From NCBI GenBank assembly GCA_036346375.1, contig CM070502.1, forward strand, positions 20,312,924 through 20,376,923: a DNA stretch of 64,000 bases, written 5' to 3'. Positions 10,532 through 20,256 of the stretch are shown here, one piece after another (position 1 is the stretch's first letter; each line of letters starts with the position of its first letter). A model generated the notes under the pieces. That model did no database searches. It was given only the letters and a program-made list of their open reading frames with translations, and had not been told where the DNA came from. The position numbers and the translations under genes are program-made. The DNA is from Guadua angustifolia. Taxonomy: Eukaryota > Streptophyta > Magnoliopsida > Poales > Poaceae.

Positions 10532-11360
10532 ATGATGGCTCTAGCTGTGGGGGTTTGTTGGTGTGGGTGGGATTCGATTGTAGAGGTGAAGGTTGTCAGA
10601 CATTGCTGACGATGTAGGTGGTTGGATACTTGATGACGGCAGGCATGGTGGCTACGCCTACGCATCCGGAAGGAACATACACAATCTAGTCAAAGTAGCC
10701 TGGTGATATGATAGGCTTTCACGGGGATAAATCCAACGGTGGCCAGCCTTCCATCTATCCATCCATCCACCGGTCCGGAGACGCGAAGGATGGAGGCGCT
10801 GCGGGTGTGGAGGTGTTCCTCCATTCTCCCCGGTTTCGCGGCCTCCCGCGCCGCGGCTGCCACCGCCACAGCCACGGCCGCCTCGGCTGCGAGGCCCCTC
10901 CGCCTCCAAATCCATTGCTGCTCCCCGGCCGCCGCAGTCGCCTCAAGACCGCCGCCGTCGCAGCGCCTCGTCCTCCTCCTCCACCTTCGACCGCGAATCC
11001 ATCCGCGCCATTCGCCTCAAAATGATTTGCTTCCACAGCTGCTGCGCCTCTGCTTCCACACTGTTGGAGGCGCGCATTCTGTTTCCCTTAATTTGTGGTC
11101 GATACTGCAACCAATCTGCTCGTGATCAGTAGCTTCTTTGGTTCTAGGTTGAGGAGCTAAGAGGGAAGGGTTACGAGCCGTACGCGTACAAGTGGGACAG
11201 GACTCACACGACCAAGGGGCTTCATGAGGGGTACACTCATCTCGAGAATGGCGAAGTCTGTGCGGAGGTGGCGGTTTCCATTGCTGGGAGGATCGTTGCC
11301 CGAAGAACATTTGGAAGGCTTGTATTCATGACCATAAGAGATGATTCTGGGACTATTCAG

Positions 11361-12344
11361 GTTTGATCTTGAAATGAGTTGACCTCTCTTGCCAGTCAAA
11401 TGTAGGGGTGTAAATCATATACGAATTGTCTGAAATACTGGATTACACAATTTGATTAATTGCAATCGTGGTCAATATTTTTCCATTCTAATATCTTTTC
11501 TGTCCGAATTTGTGTTTGAAACTGGCTTAAATATATGGACGTGGATATGATTTTGATTTTTTACATTCAAATAATTGTTTTCTCTATATGAATCCTTGAA
11601 TTTAATTTAGTGTCGAATATTGCTCCTTCGTCTTAATTTAACATATTACAATGGTTTCCTGCGTTTCATATGACTTTATAAGGTTATTATTGTCTAGTTG
11701 ATTTACGAAAGACATGCATGTTAGGATCTGACCCAAATGAGTTAATGTTCGATATGAAGTTTGTACCGATACACATCTGATTCATATCTGAACCTAAGCA
11801 TATTCAAATCTAGGTTAGGATATATGGATGCAAATCTGGTTTGATCACCATCCAATTTGAATTCTATCCGCATGATGTGAACTTGTCAATATGAGTTTGC
11901 TTGGTAGGTCAATTTAAGATTGCACTTTACACTCTTAATTTTATACTAATGTGAACTTGTCAAGTGCTCTTTGGTATTTTTGCTAGCGCAATATGGGAAC
12001 CATCTCACCTCCGAATTTGATATGGGCGTGAATACGTTACTTGATAGTGTTACTCTTGTAAGCCAATTTCATGTAGCAGCTGACGAAGGCACCAAATCCA
12101 TTAGACAAAGATCAAATTTTCATCAGGTCACAATGTATATGCAACCATATGTTAATACTTGTTCAGAAGGAATTTATCCCGTTCATTGTAGTTTGTTTTC
12201 TTCCTACGAAGAATGAAGAGTGGTTGATCATGTTTATGTTCGTAAATACGAGCTATTAAAACTTGTGTTTATTTGTTTAGTTTTTGAAGATATTTGTTGT
12301 AACTGGATATAGGATTTTAGGACTTTATTTTTGGCAATTGTTAG
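11361..12344 (+). other. Intron 2 of the lysyl-tRNA synthetase fragment
   Basis: AT-rich sequence between the GT donor after the 71-codon exon and the TTAG acceptor before 'CTTTACTGTGAG'. No internal element ends or coding frame were recognised. Reading frames on both sides are in phase (phase 0), which supports it being a real intron. Confidence 0.75.
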
Positions 12345-12356
12345 CTTTACTGTGAG

Positions 12357-13444
12357 CAATGTTCAAAAAAGCGCTAGGCGGTAGGCGGGCGGAGGCCCAC
12401 TGCCTAGCGCCTAGCCCGCCTAGGCGCGCCTAGGCAAAAATCGCAAAATGGCAAACTGCAGTAAAATAAAAGAGTGAAAGACACATATGAAAGATGGAAT
12501 ATAGTCACAAAACATAGTATCGCACATAATATAGTCACAAAACTAAGTCTCACACATAATATAATCACAAAACTAAGTTCCACACATATTATTTGGTTTT
12601 CACCAACTCATCTATTCATCAGCCAACCTAGTAGACATAACACTGATCTCACACTAATCTAGCAATCCAACATAAGTACATAACAGTAAATAATACTAGT
12701 GCCAACTACCAAGTAAATATCATTGATCTAGCACTGAGTGTTCGGGGCTTCAAGCAGTATGACACATTGACACTGACTTCACTAAAGCAAATACTAGTGC
12801 CACTACCAAGTAAATAACCCCCGGCCTTACGAAGCAAATCGGTAGGAAGCGAATTACCTCATTGGTGGTGAAGGAAGGAATCGAGGAAGAGCTCGGCGCT
12901 AGCATAGGAGGAAAAACTCGATCGCGGGGCGAGGACAACGAGATCCTGGTCAAGGGCGCGAAGGAGGGGCACGAGATCTGGCGGCCGTGGCGAAAGGCGG
13001 GCGATGAGATCTGGCGCGGCGGCAAGGTGGCGAGGACGACGAGATCCGAAACAGTATCGGATCTGGTAGGGAGGAGGATCTTGGGCGCGAAAGGCGGGGA
13101 GGAGCTCGGGCGCTGGCGGCAGGGAAGACGACGAGGTCTGGCGACGATCTGGCGACGGGGAGGATCGATGCTCGCAGTCGGGCTCGGGCCGATTTCCTCT
13201 GGAGCTCGGTAACCTAGCCTCCCCCACCCTGTTTTCCCCTCTTATCCCACCCGGCACCGCCTAGGCTTCCGCTTTCCTCTAATTTTTCGCCGCCTACTCC
13301 AAGATGTCGTTAAGCCAGTATTCTTGACCTCCGTCTAGCGAAGCCTCACCTAAACACGATTTCATGCCAAGGCGAGGCGGAGGCCAATCGCTGAGCGCCT
13401 AGGCACCGCCTAGGCGCTGCTTTTTTGCGCCTTTTTGAACACTG
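12357..13444. mobile_element. hAT-type element in the lysyl-tRNA synthetase exon 3
   Basis: The element is 1,088 bp. Its left end CAATGTTCAAAAAAGCGC and right end (reverse complement CAGTGTTCAAAAAGGCGC) are inverted repeats with two mismatches over 18 bases. It is flanked by perfect 8-bp duplications ACTGTGAG at 12349-12356 and 13445-13452, the size expected for hAT. Subterminal regions are rich in GCCTAGGCG palindromes (about 12410-12436 and 13398-13420). No transposase motif is visible. The GC-rich frames at 12859-13257 look like compositional artefacts. It is non-autonomous, inserted just inside the exon, 12 bases after the splice acceptor. Confidence 0.9.
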
Positions 13445-13714
13445 ACTGTGAGAAAGATAGCCTTACAGAGGAGAAATTTGAGCAACTGAAGGCATTTATT
13501 GATATTGGTGATATCTTCGGTGCAAGTGGGTCTGTAAAGAAGACAAGAAAAGGTTTAGTATTAAAAAAATCCTTTTACTGATGCATGAATACTGTTTGTT
13601 ATATTTCTCTAAGTGATGGCACTAATTAGTTCACTGTTCAGAATTTGACTTTAGTTTGCAACATAGCATAACATTTTTGGGAGCACGTGCTTATGGTTAT
13701 TTCCTTGTACTCAT

Positions 13715-14326
13715 TGTCGAATATCCAGATATGGGATATGGGCATACGCCATAAAGTCGGAAATCACACCATATACATCTTTACCGGTGCCAGGATATTT
13801 TGTATATCTCTAGCCCGATCCAGCGGGATATGGTATACATGGAAAGGATATCTCCATGCAGGGTAAGTTTTGATCGTACTCCTGATACGAGGAGACCTAC
13901 TCGAATACACCCGGCGGTTATGGGAATTCAGGTGCGATACGGAGATCATAATGGCAACAGGATTCCTCATTGACTATGATTCAATATTCCAACCCGCTAT
14001 ATAAGGGCCAAGGAGGACGTCGTCCGGGGAGGAGGAGCCAATTGCAACCCACGGCAACTCAGCATAGAGCGCAAGCTTCCAGCCGTCGTCATCTACTAGC
14101 CATAGTCTAGCCGTCCCCCAGATTCGAAGTTCTTCCTTATAATCAGGAGTAGCTCCATTGATCTGTAATCTTTCCATTGATCTCAACCATCGCCGACACA
14201 GGAGTAGGGTATTACTCAACGACGAGGCCCGAACCTGTCTACATTGTGTGTTCTTGATTGCGTGCTTGATCCTGCATATCGAAGATACCCAAGTATAAGT
14301 GTGTTGTCGATCACTAACCTTCGACA
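13715..14326 (+). mobile_element. Gypsy B 5' LTR (612 bp)
   Basis: Begins TGTCGAA and ends TTCGACA, a perfect 7-bp terminal inverted repeat with the canonical TG...CA ends. It is followed after two bases by a primer-binding-site-like TGGCACGCTAGGTAGGGG. A TATA-like word 'CTATATAAGGG' at about 13998 could be the promoter, with transcription starting shortly after. The five bases before it (CTCAT, 13710-13714) would be the target duplication, but the other end of the element is not in the window. It sits in what was an intron of the lysyl-tRNA synthetase. Confidence 0.85.
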
Positions 14327-14328
14327 GC

Positions 14329-14346
14329 TGGCACGCTAGGTAGGGG
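14329..14346 (+). promoter_or_regulatory. Gypsy B primer-binding site
   Basis: TGGCACGCTAGGTAGGGG begins two bases after the LTR end, the place where a tRNA 3' end primes minus-strand DNA synthesis. Which tRNA is used was not determined. Confidence 0.6.
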
Positions 14347-15726
14347 CCTTTAGTTATTTTTGCAGATTGAGCATGTCTTCGGCACGTGCCCACACTGGAA
14401 TTCTCGACATCCATCAATCCCGCCAATGGGATCTGAGATCGTCTTCGGGACCATGTTGTACAGATGGGGCCCGGCCAGTAACCTCGAGCACATTGGCTTC
14501 ATCGAGTCCTATTCCGAGGACCCCTGCCGAGAGGTGTACTTCATTGAGTTTGACCCTCTGGAGCCTAGCATCCTCAAGTGCGTTGACACGGAGAGCGATA
14601 GTGACAACAGTAGCAATGACCTCAGCAGTCAATGTAGCAGTCGTACAGATCGTCATGTGTTCATGGCCAGGGCCAGCAAAGGCACAACTGCTGGAAGTTG
14701 CCAAGAGAGGGACCCTGGGGCAGAAGCCTTGGGTAACTAGGAGAATCACATTCCTCCAGGCACACCCCAAGATCTTGGGCGATGCTCATGCGCAGCGTGC
14801 GGTGCATATATATATTACTCCTAGCACGGCGAGACCATCGTCGTGACCCTAACGGCCGCATGCATTCTGCGGAGTCGCGACGATTGTCAAAGCACCTCAA
14901 TCTGGACAATCCAACGGCGCTCATCGCGAGTGCGGTGTTGAGGCGATGAGACTCTTAGGCGAAACGAACGCATAGCGGCGGACCGGCTATATCATGAGAG
15001 CGACTTCTCAGCGGTTCAAGACTCCACGAAGCCAATGTCGATCTTGCGCATATCTTTGTTGAAGTCTCTTCGCCGTTAGACACAGCCAACCCTATGGCGC
15101 GGTGTTCGACCGGATAAAACGCTACTCGATGCAGCACAAGCTCAGACTGCTTGAGCAACTAACTCAAGGTTCGGACAGCCTAGCCAGCAAGGCGCCCGAA
15201 GCCGGCTGCCGGGACCATCCCACGATAGTCGCCGAGCAGCAAGATCAGCGGTGGCTAGTTCTAGCCATCGTGTTTCCAGGACGGCCCACTCAAACCCCCA
15301 CCAGGGATACCCTGGAGACCTCCGAGATCGAATCTGGCATAATCGTCGAGATTTGCGTGATGTTCTGCGAGATCGAAGGGAAGAGCTGGACCGCGAAGAC
15401 CGCGAGAGGTGAGATAATAAGTCCTCATCCTCGAGAGGTCGTTCCCCGGTGCGACATGCACGACGGGTGGATCACTACCCTCGAGGGGCTGCTCGCCACC
15501 GCAACACAGGTTCCCCTCTCGGCAAGATGCACACCGAAGACAACGCCCGATGACCCCAGGGGACATCAACGAGGGGTGTAAGGCATTTACTCCCGCACTA
15601 CGCGCGGTAAGATGGCCGGACAAGTTCAAGTCTGGTCTGGTCGAGAAGTATTCGGGGAAGATTAACCCCATCGAGTGGATGTAGATCTACACTACAGTCA
15701 TAAGAGCAGTCAGAGGTAACGAGAAG
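14347..15726 (+). pseudogene. Gypsy B: leader and N-terminal gag, frame-broken
   Basis: The first 126-aa frame (14360-14740) has a composition seen at the N-terminus of some plant gypsy gag proteins: 'YSEDPCREVYFIEFDPLEP' (about 14507-14563), then an acidic 'DTESDSDNSSND' run. A later stretch (about 15345-15600) has an Arg/Asp/Glu-rich gag linker in one frame. From 15588 the gag core frame starts ('RWPDKFKSGLVEKYSGKINP'). At least one stop (near 15681, after 'PIEWM') and several frameshifts break it. Function would be particle assembly, together with the gag core that follows. Confidence 0.6.
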
Positions 15727-16600
15727 GTGATGGTCAACTACCTGCTTACCACTCTCGATAGAGCAGCTAGGTCTTGGTTACTCAACCTCCCGCCTCAGTT
15801 GATATCGTCATGTGTTGAGTCGTGGGTCCAGTTTATTGCCAATTTTCAGGGCACGTATGAATGCCCCGGAACACGTAGTGACTTGCATCGGCTGGTGCAG
15901 AAGCCAGGAGAGTTGCTGCGCAGCTTCATTCAACGATTCAGCAACAAACGGAACCTAATCCCTGACATCTCGGATGAGGCAGTGATTGTTGCCTTTGAGA
16001 ACGGGGTTAAGGACGGAGATCTGAAGGGGAAACTCGCCTCTCGGAAGATCAAGACCACCAAGGAGCTCTTCGAGCTGGCGGATAAGTATGCCATTTGTGC
16101 CGAAGCCCAAAACCACCTCGACAACCCGAAGCCTAGCAGCGACAAACCTGAGTCGTCCAAGCAAGGGGAAAAGGAACAAGAACCGCGGGGAGAAGCGCAA
16201 GGGCGACTCCACTGTAGCCGCGGTTGAGAGGGGCAAAACGCGCAATCCAGGCAACAATAAACGCCGAAGCCGTGGGGGAAACAAATACTGCCCCGTCCAT
16301 CACACGGACAAGCATGACTTCGATGAGTGCCAGGTGATCAGCAAGAAAGTCCAGGAGAAGCTCAAGGCCACTCTCGCCGAGCGCGGCATCGAGCAGGCTA
16401 AAGAAAAGCCCGAGGACGATGAGCCTAAGTATCGGGGAGCTGAGCATAAGTTGGCACATATCTTCGGAGGATCTGCCACATACAAGTGCAAGAGACAATA
16501 CAAGGCAGTCGAGAGAGAGGTCAACCTAGCCACGCCATCTCTCCCCCGATTTCTCAAATGGTCGAGGTGCCGATCACCTTCGACCAGTCAGATCACTTGA
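15727..16600 (+). pseudogene. Gypsy B: gag core and Cys/His segment
   Basis: Well-preserved retrotransposon gag: 'MVNYLLTTLDRAARSWLLNL', 'CVESWVQFIANFQGTYECPG', 'LRSFIQRFSNKRNLIPDISD' and 'LFELADKYAICAEAQN' within 15727-16110. The frame then slips near 16170. The C-terminal part continues in another frame with a Lys/Arg-rich linker and 'KYCPVHHTDKHDFDEC' (about 16285-16333), the Cys/His segment of this group. The product would be the capsid/nucleocapsid precursor. It is followed directly by protease, as in other Tat elements. The single frameshift could be a sequencing indel. Confidence 0.85.
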
Positions 16601-17278
16601 CCACGGTCCTGCATCCAGGTTGATACCCTATGGTGGTCGAGCCCACCATCGTGAATGTCAAGGTCGCTCGAACCTTAGTCGAAGGAGGGAGCTCGCTGAA
16701 CCTCATTTTCGCGAAGACACTAGATAACATGGGAATTCCTCGGACCGAGATAAAAGCTGGAGCCGAGCCGTTTCGTGGCATAACTCCGCGCTCATCATTG
16801 ACCCATTGGGCAGTTAATGAGCCGGTCACATTCATTCTCTTGGGACAACTTCCGATCGAGAAGATCCTCTTAAATCGTGGCGGATTCGAGACCACAGTAC
16901 AATATGATCCTGAGCCCCCCAATGCTAGCCAAGTTCATGGCGGTGGTGCATTACGCGTACCAGGCCGTCAAGATGCCAGCGTCGAAGGTAGTCCTCACGA
17001 TTAAGGGAGACCAACGCGTTGCGGTCAGGTGCGATAAGAAAAGCCTGGAGATAGCCGAGCATCTTTGTAGGTCAGTAGCCAGTGCCGACGACGAGAACGC
17101 CAAGCGCCAGAGATCCAGAAGCACCGATCAGGCTTCCGCGTCCAATAGTGCCACCAACGACACAGTCAACGACGGCAAAATGGACAAGGAGACCTACGGG
17201 GACGTCAAGGTGGTGCCCCTCGACCCGGTGGAACTGTCCAAGACGGTCAAGATAGCCATCGACCTTGTCTCCAAATAG
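16601..17278 (+). pseudogene. Gypsy B: aspartic protease region, active-site Asp replaced
   Basis: The protease frame (16630-17004) has 'ARTLVEGGSSLNLIFAKTL' where the usual active site is I/V-D-G-G-S, so the catalytic Asp reads Glu. A frameshift near 16900 moves to the frame of 16877-17278, which carries 'YNMIL' and 'MLAKFMAVVHYAYQAVKMP', the conserved C-terminal strand and linker, and ends in a stop at 17276. It would process gag-pol. The Asp-to-Glu change (GAC/GAT to GAA) would inactivate it if it is not a read error. A diverged second copy of the following linker begins near 61640. Confidence 0.8.
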
Positions 17279-17652
17279 GAACTCGAGCTCGTCACTTTCC
17301 TTCGGGTAAACCGCGACGTGTTTGCATGGCAACCGTCCGACATGCTCGGGGTCCCTAGGGAGGTGATCGAGCATCGCAGAAGCAGCGCAGATTCGTAGAG
17401 GACCAAAAGCAAGCCATACAAGAGATTAACAAATTCCTGAATGCTAGCTTCATCCGAGAGGTTTGTCACCCAACATGGCTGGCAAACCTAGTCCTTATAA
17501 AGAAGGCCAATGGCAAATAGAAGATGTGCGTCGACTACACCAACCTCAACAAACCATGCCCTAAGGATCCTTTTCCTCTCCCCCGCATCAACCTGATAGT
17601 GGATTCCACTGCAGGTTGTGAATTACTCAGTTTTCTATATGCCTATTCGGGG
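17279..17652 (+). pseudogene. Gypsy B: reverse transcriptase, N-terminal half
   Basis: RT fingers and palm: 'RDVFAWQPSDMLGVPREVIEH' region (about 17313-17374), 'ASFIREVCHPTWLANLVLIK' (17448-17502), 'MCVDYTNLNKPCPKDPFPLP' (17524-17583) and 'CELLSFLYAYSG' ending at 17652. A stop falls in 'NGK*KMC' at 17518. Compared with the second copy at 62030-62090, a short stretch of about 36 bases is missing after 'EVIEH'. The frame ends exactly where a hAT element begins, within the Tyr-Ser-Gly-Tyr-His motif, and resumes at 18673. Confidence 0.85.
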
Positions 17653-18672
17653 CATGGTTATCACGGCGTCCCGGCGAGGCGAGTCGCCTTCGGAGCGCCT
17701 GGACGCCTAGGCGCCCGCCTAGGCGACAGTTAGGCGACTAAAGAGTTTAGATTTGAATCTCAATTGTAGTTCAAGTTTCCTATGTACAAAATTATAATTC
17801 AAGCTCAAATATAGTAGAAATGAGGAGTGATATGTAGTACCTTGTAATACAAGCTAAAATAAATAGTGTCAATACTAATACTCAATACTAATATTTAGTA
17901 ATCAGTACTCAATAGTCAATAGTCAATAAACTCAATACTAATAGTCCTTAGTACTAAGCCACTCGGTACTACTACTACTTAGTCACTAGCACTACTACTA
18001 CTACTACAGTCAAGCACTCAACCCATTCTACCGGCATTTCTTTTTAGCATCAATTTGCATCGTTGCTATCGCATTCGGCATTCCTCGTCCCATTCGGCAC
18101 TTTCACCAACGCCTCGGCGTCGCCAAGATCCCACATCCTCCCCGAGTCACTTGAGCAAGAGGCGGGCCACGAAGGCTTCGAGCAAGAGGAAGGAAGGGGA
18201 GGCGAGGCAGAGGAGGAGCGGAGCGCGCTGGGAGGAGGAGGCGAAGGACGAGCGAAGGCGGAGGAGGAGGGGAGGCGGAGGATGGCGGAGGCGGAGAGTA
18301 CCGTGGTGGAAGCGCGAGGCGGACAGGGCGAAGCACTGGCGCGGCGGCGGGCAAGCTGGGTTAGGTTCCTCCGCTCTGCCTCTTCCGGTCCGGTCTCGAC
18401 TTCACCCGTGAGTCTCTCCTTCGGTCTCTTCTCAGCTCTCTGGTCCAGTCGGTCCAAGGCGTCTTATATTCTTCAGTGAAGTCCCATTGGTCGCCCGCCC
18501 AGACATCCTCTACGACGCCTAGGCGTCCATGCCGCGACGCCGGCGCCCGAGCGCATCACCGCTGGCCAGGACGCTGCCGAGTCGAGGCAGGCGTCGAGCC
18601 AAGCGCGAAGTCCGGCCGCTGGGCGCCTAGTCGGCGCCTAAGCGTCGCCTAGGCGACGCCGTGATAAGCATG
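17653..18672. mobile_element. hAT-type element in gypsy B RT, copy 1 (1,020 bp)
   Basis: The left end CATGGTTATCACGGCGTC and right end (reverse complement CATGCTTATCACGGCGTC) form an 18-bp terminal inverted repeat with one mismatch. Perfect 8-bp duplications ATTCGGGG flank it (17645-17652 and 18673-18680). Removing the element and one repeat restores the RT reading frame. Subterminal GCCTAGGCG palindromes lie at about 17706-17728 and 18511-18658. The interior has a run of CTACTACTA (about 17970-18010) and a GC-rich, purine-biased block at 18150-18360. No transposase is visible, so it is non-autonomous. Confidence 0.9.
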
Positions 18673-19372
18673 ATTCGGGGTATCACCAAATTAGCATGTC
18701 CGCGAAGACGAAGAAAAAACTGCCTTTACTACTCCTTTCAGTGTATTCTGCTATATAAAAATGCCTTGTGATTTGAAATGCGCTGGTGCAACGTATCAAC
18801 GCTGTATTCAAAATTGCTTGAAGCCCCAATTAGGATGCAATGTAGAAGCGTACGTTGACGATATCATAGTAAAATTGAAAACCAGGGGCACTCTAATTGG
18901 CGACCTCGGCGAAACATTCGATAATCTTAGGAAGTATCGGATGATGCTTAACCCCGAGAAGTGCACGTTCGGCGTCCCATCCGGCAAGCTTCTCGGTTTC
19001 CTAATGTCTAGTCGAGGCATCGAGGCCAACCCACATAAGATCGAGGCGATGAATTAGATGCGCCCTCCACGAACACTAAGAGAGGTACAAAAGCTTATAG
19101 GATGTATTGCGGCCCTTAGTCAATTCATCTTTCGGATGGGCGAACGAGGGCTACCTTTCTTCAAGCTGTTTAAGAAGTATGACAACTTCGAGTGGACCAA
19201 GGAGGCCGAAGAAGCCTTTCAAGATCTGAAAAGGTATCTATCGTCTCTGTCGACTTTAGTTTCACCTAATGAAAAAGAGGAACTCTTTTTGTATATTGTA
19301 GCTATCCTCCAAGTAGTAAGCACGGTCCTAGTGGTCGAACGGGATTGCCCGGAGAAGAAGACCAAAATCTAG
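18673..19372 (+). pseudogene. Gypsy B: reverse transcriptase C-terminal half and RNase H start
   Basis: Resumes with 'YHQISM' at about 18681, then after a frame change 'CAGATYQRCIQNCL' (18782-18823) and the catalytic 'EAYVDDIIVK' box (about 18845-18874). 'NPEKCTFGVPSGKLLGFLMS' (about 18952-19011) and 'REVQKLIGCIAALSQFIFRM' (about 19079-19138) follow. From 19150 the connection and RNase H domain runs ('FEWTKEAEEAFQDLKRYL'). A TAG separates the two frames at 19055-19057. All RT blocks after the palm are present. Confidence 0.9.
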
Positions 19373-20256
19373 AAGCCAGTATATTACGTGAGCGAGGTCT
19401 TGCATGGTGCCAAGGTGCGATATCCTCAGATACAGAGGATGCTATACGCCGTCTGATGACTTTTCGAAAGTTACGGCACTATTTCCAGGTGCATAAGATT
19501 ACAGTTGTGATAATGTATCCGCTCAAGGAGGTGCTGCGCAACCGAGAGGCAACCGGACGAATCGCGCAATGGGCAGTCAAGCTCAATGAGTTCAAGGTTG
19601 ACTTCGCGCCGTGGACTAGCATCAGATCAGGGGTTTTGGCGGATTTCATCGTAGAATGGACCCACGTCGAGGAAAAAGAATCCAAAACGACCGATGATCA
19701 CTGGATGATGTTCTTCGATGGCTCGCTCACGCTTCAAGGCTCGGGGGTTGGCATCATGCTTAAATCTCCGACAGGTGAGGAACTTAAATATATTATCCAA
19801 CTCGATTTTCAAGTTTCGAATAACGTTGCAGAATACGAAGGACTGGTCAACGGGCTTCGGATAGCCGCAGCACTAGGAATCAAGCGATTACTTGTGAAAG
19901 GGGACTCATAGCTAGTCGTGAACCAAGTGCAAAAGGAATACCAGTGTTCGGATGACAACATGACAGCGTACTTGAACAAGATCCGCAAGCTGGAGCACAA
20001 GTTCGAAGGCCTCAAGGTAAGGTACATCTGGCAAAGTGATAACGCTGCCGCCGACGAACTTGCCAGGCTCGCTTCGTCCCGTTCGCCTGCACCCTTGGGA
20101 GTCTTTGTTGAGAAACTCCCCAAACCATCTGTCTCCTCTCCGCAAGAAGCAGATGCTGCTCAACTCGACCAGCAGCCTGGTCGAGTCAGCGAGGCAGAAC
20201 TTGCAGACACGGATGACACCATTCCGGGTCTATCTCGAAGATCGAGAGATCCCTGA
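19345..20256 (+). pseudogene. Gypsy B: RNase H and second, archaeal-type RNase H
   Basis: A 188-aa frame (19345-19911) holds the end of the RT-linked RNase H ('LRHYFQVHKIT', 'GRIAQWAVKLNEF') and then a second RNase H with 'MMFFDGSLTLQGSGVGIML' (about 19708-19764) and 'NNVAEYEGLVNGLRIAAALG' (19819-19878). A TAG at 19909-19911 interrupts 'GDS*LVVNQV', and the domain continues in frame to 'ADELARLAS' (about 20050-20078). The first Asp of 'FDGS' and the Glu of 'AEYE' are catalytic positions in RNase H folds. Two RNase H domains in tandem are characteristic of Tat elements. The stop is a C-to-T change and could be mutation or read error. Confidence 0.85.

Larger units (their letters stand above)
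10790..13552 (+). pseudogene. Lysyl-tRNA synthetase, organellar type: first three exons, disrupted
   Basis: Three exon-like blocks match the N-terminus and OB-fold tRNA-binding domain of a class II lysyl-tRNA synthetase, which charges tRNA-Lys. Block 1 (ATG 10790 to about 11023) encodes a basic Ala/Arg/Ser-rich leader fitting a chloroplast/mitochondrial transit peptide, then 'DRESIRAIRLK'. Leader and tail are in different frames, and no GT donor follows. Block 2 (11148-11360) is a clean 71-codon exon ('GYEPYAYKWDRTHTT', 'GRIVARRTFGRL') with an AG acceptor and GT donor. Block 3 (12345-12356 plus 13445-13552, 'FEQLKAFIDIGDIFGAS') is split by a hAT element and ends at a GT donor. Catalytic-domain exons are absent. 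Gypsy B lies 162 bp into the next intron. It may be a dead gene, or the 5' end of a larger broken locus. Confidence 0.85.

Noticed and set aside
10708..11036. Alternative frames on both strands over the lysyl-tRNA synthetase exon 1
   Set aside because: They are shadows of a GC-rich exon. Only the frames giving the basic leader and 'DRESIRAIRLK' connect with exon 2.
12859..13257. Overlapping 116-132-codon frames on both strands inside the exon 3 hAT element
   Set aside because: They are GC-rich, low-complexity (Arg/Pro/Ser or Gly/Glu) and present on both strands at once, with no domain. They look like composition-driven open frames rather than a transposase.
18050..18479. Several >100-codon frames inside the gypsy B hAT element
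   Set aside because: A purine-biased GAGG-rich tract keeps many frames open. The second copy at 62714-63067 does not preserve the same frame, so coding is unlikely.
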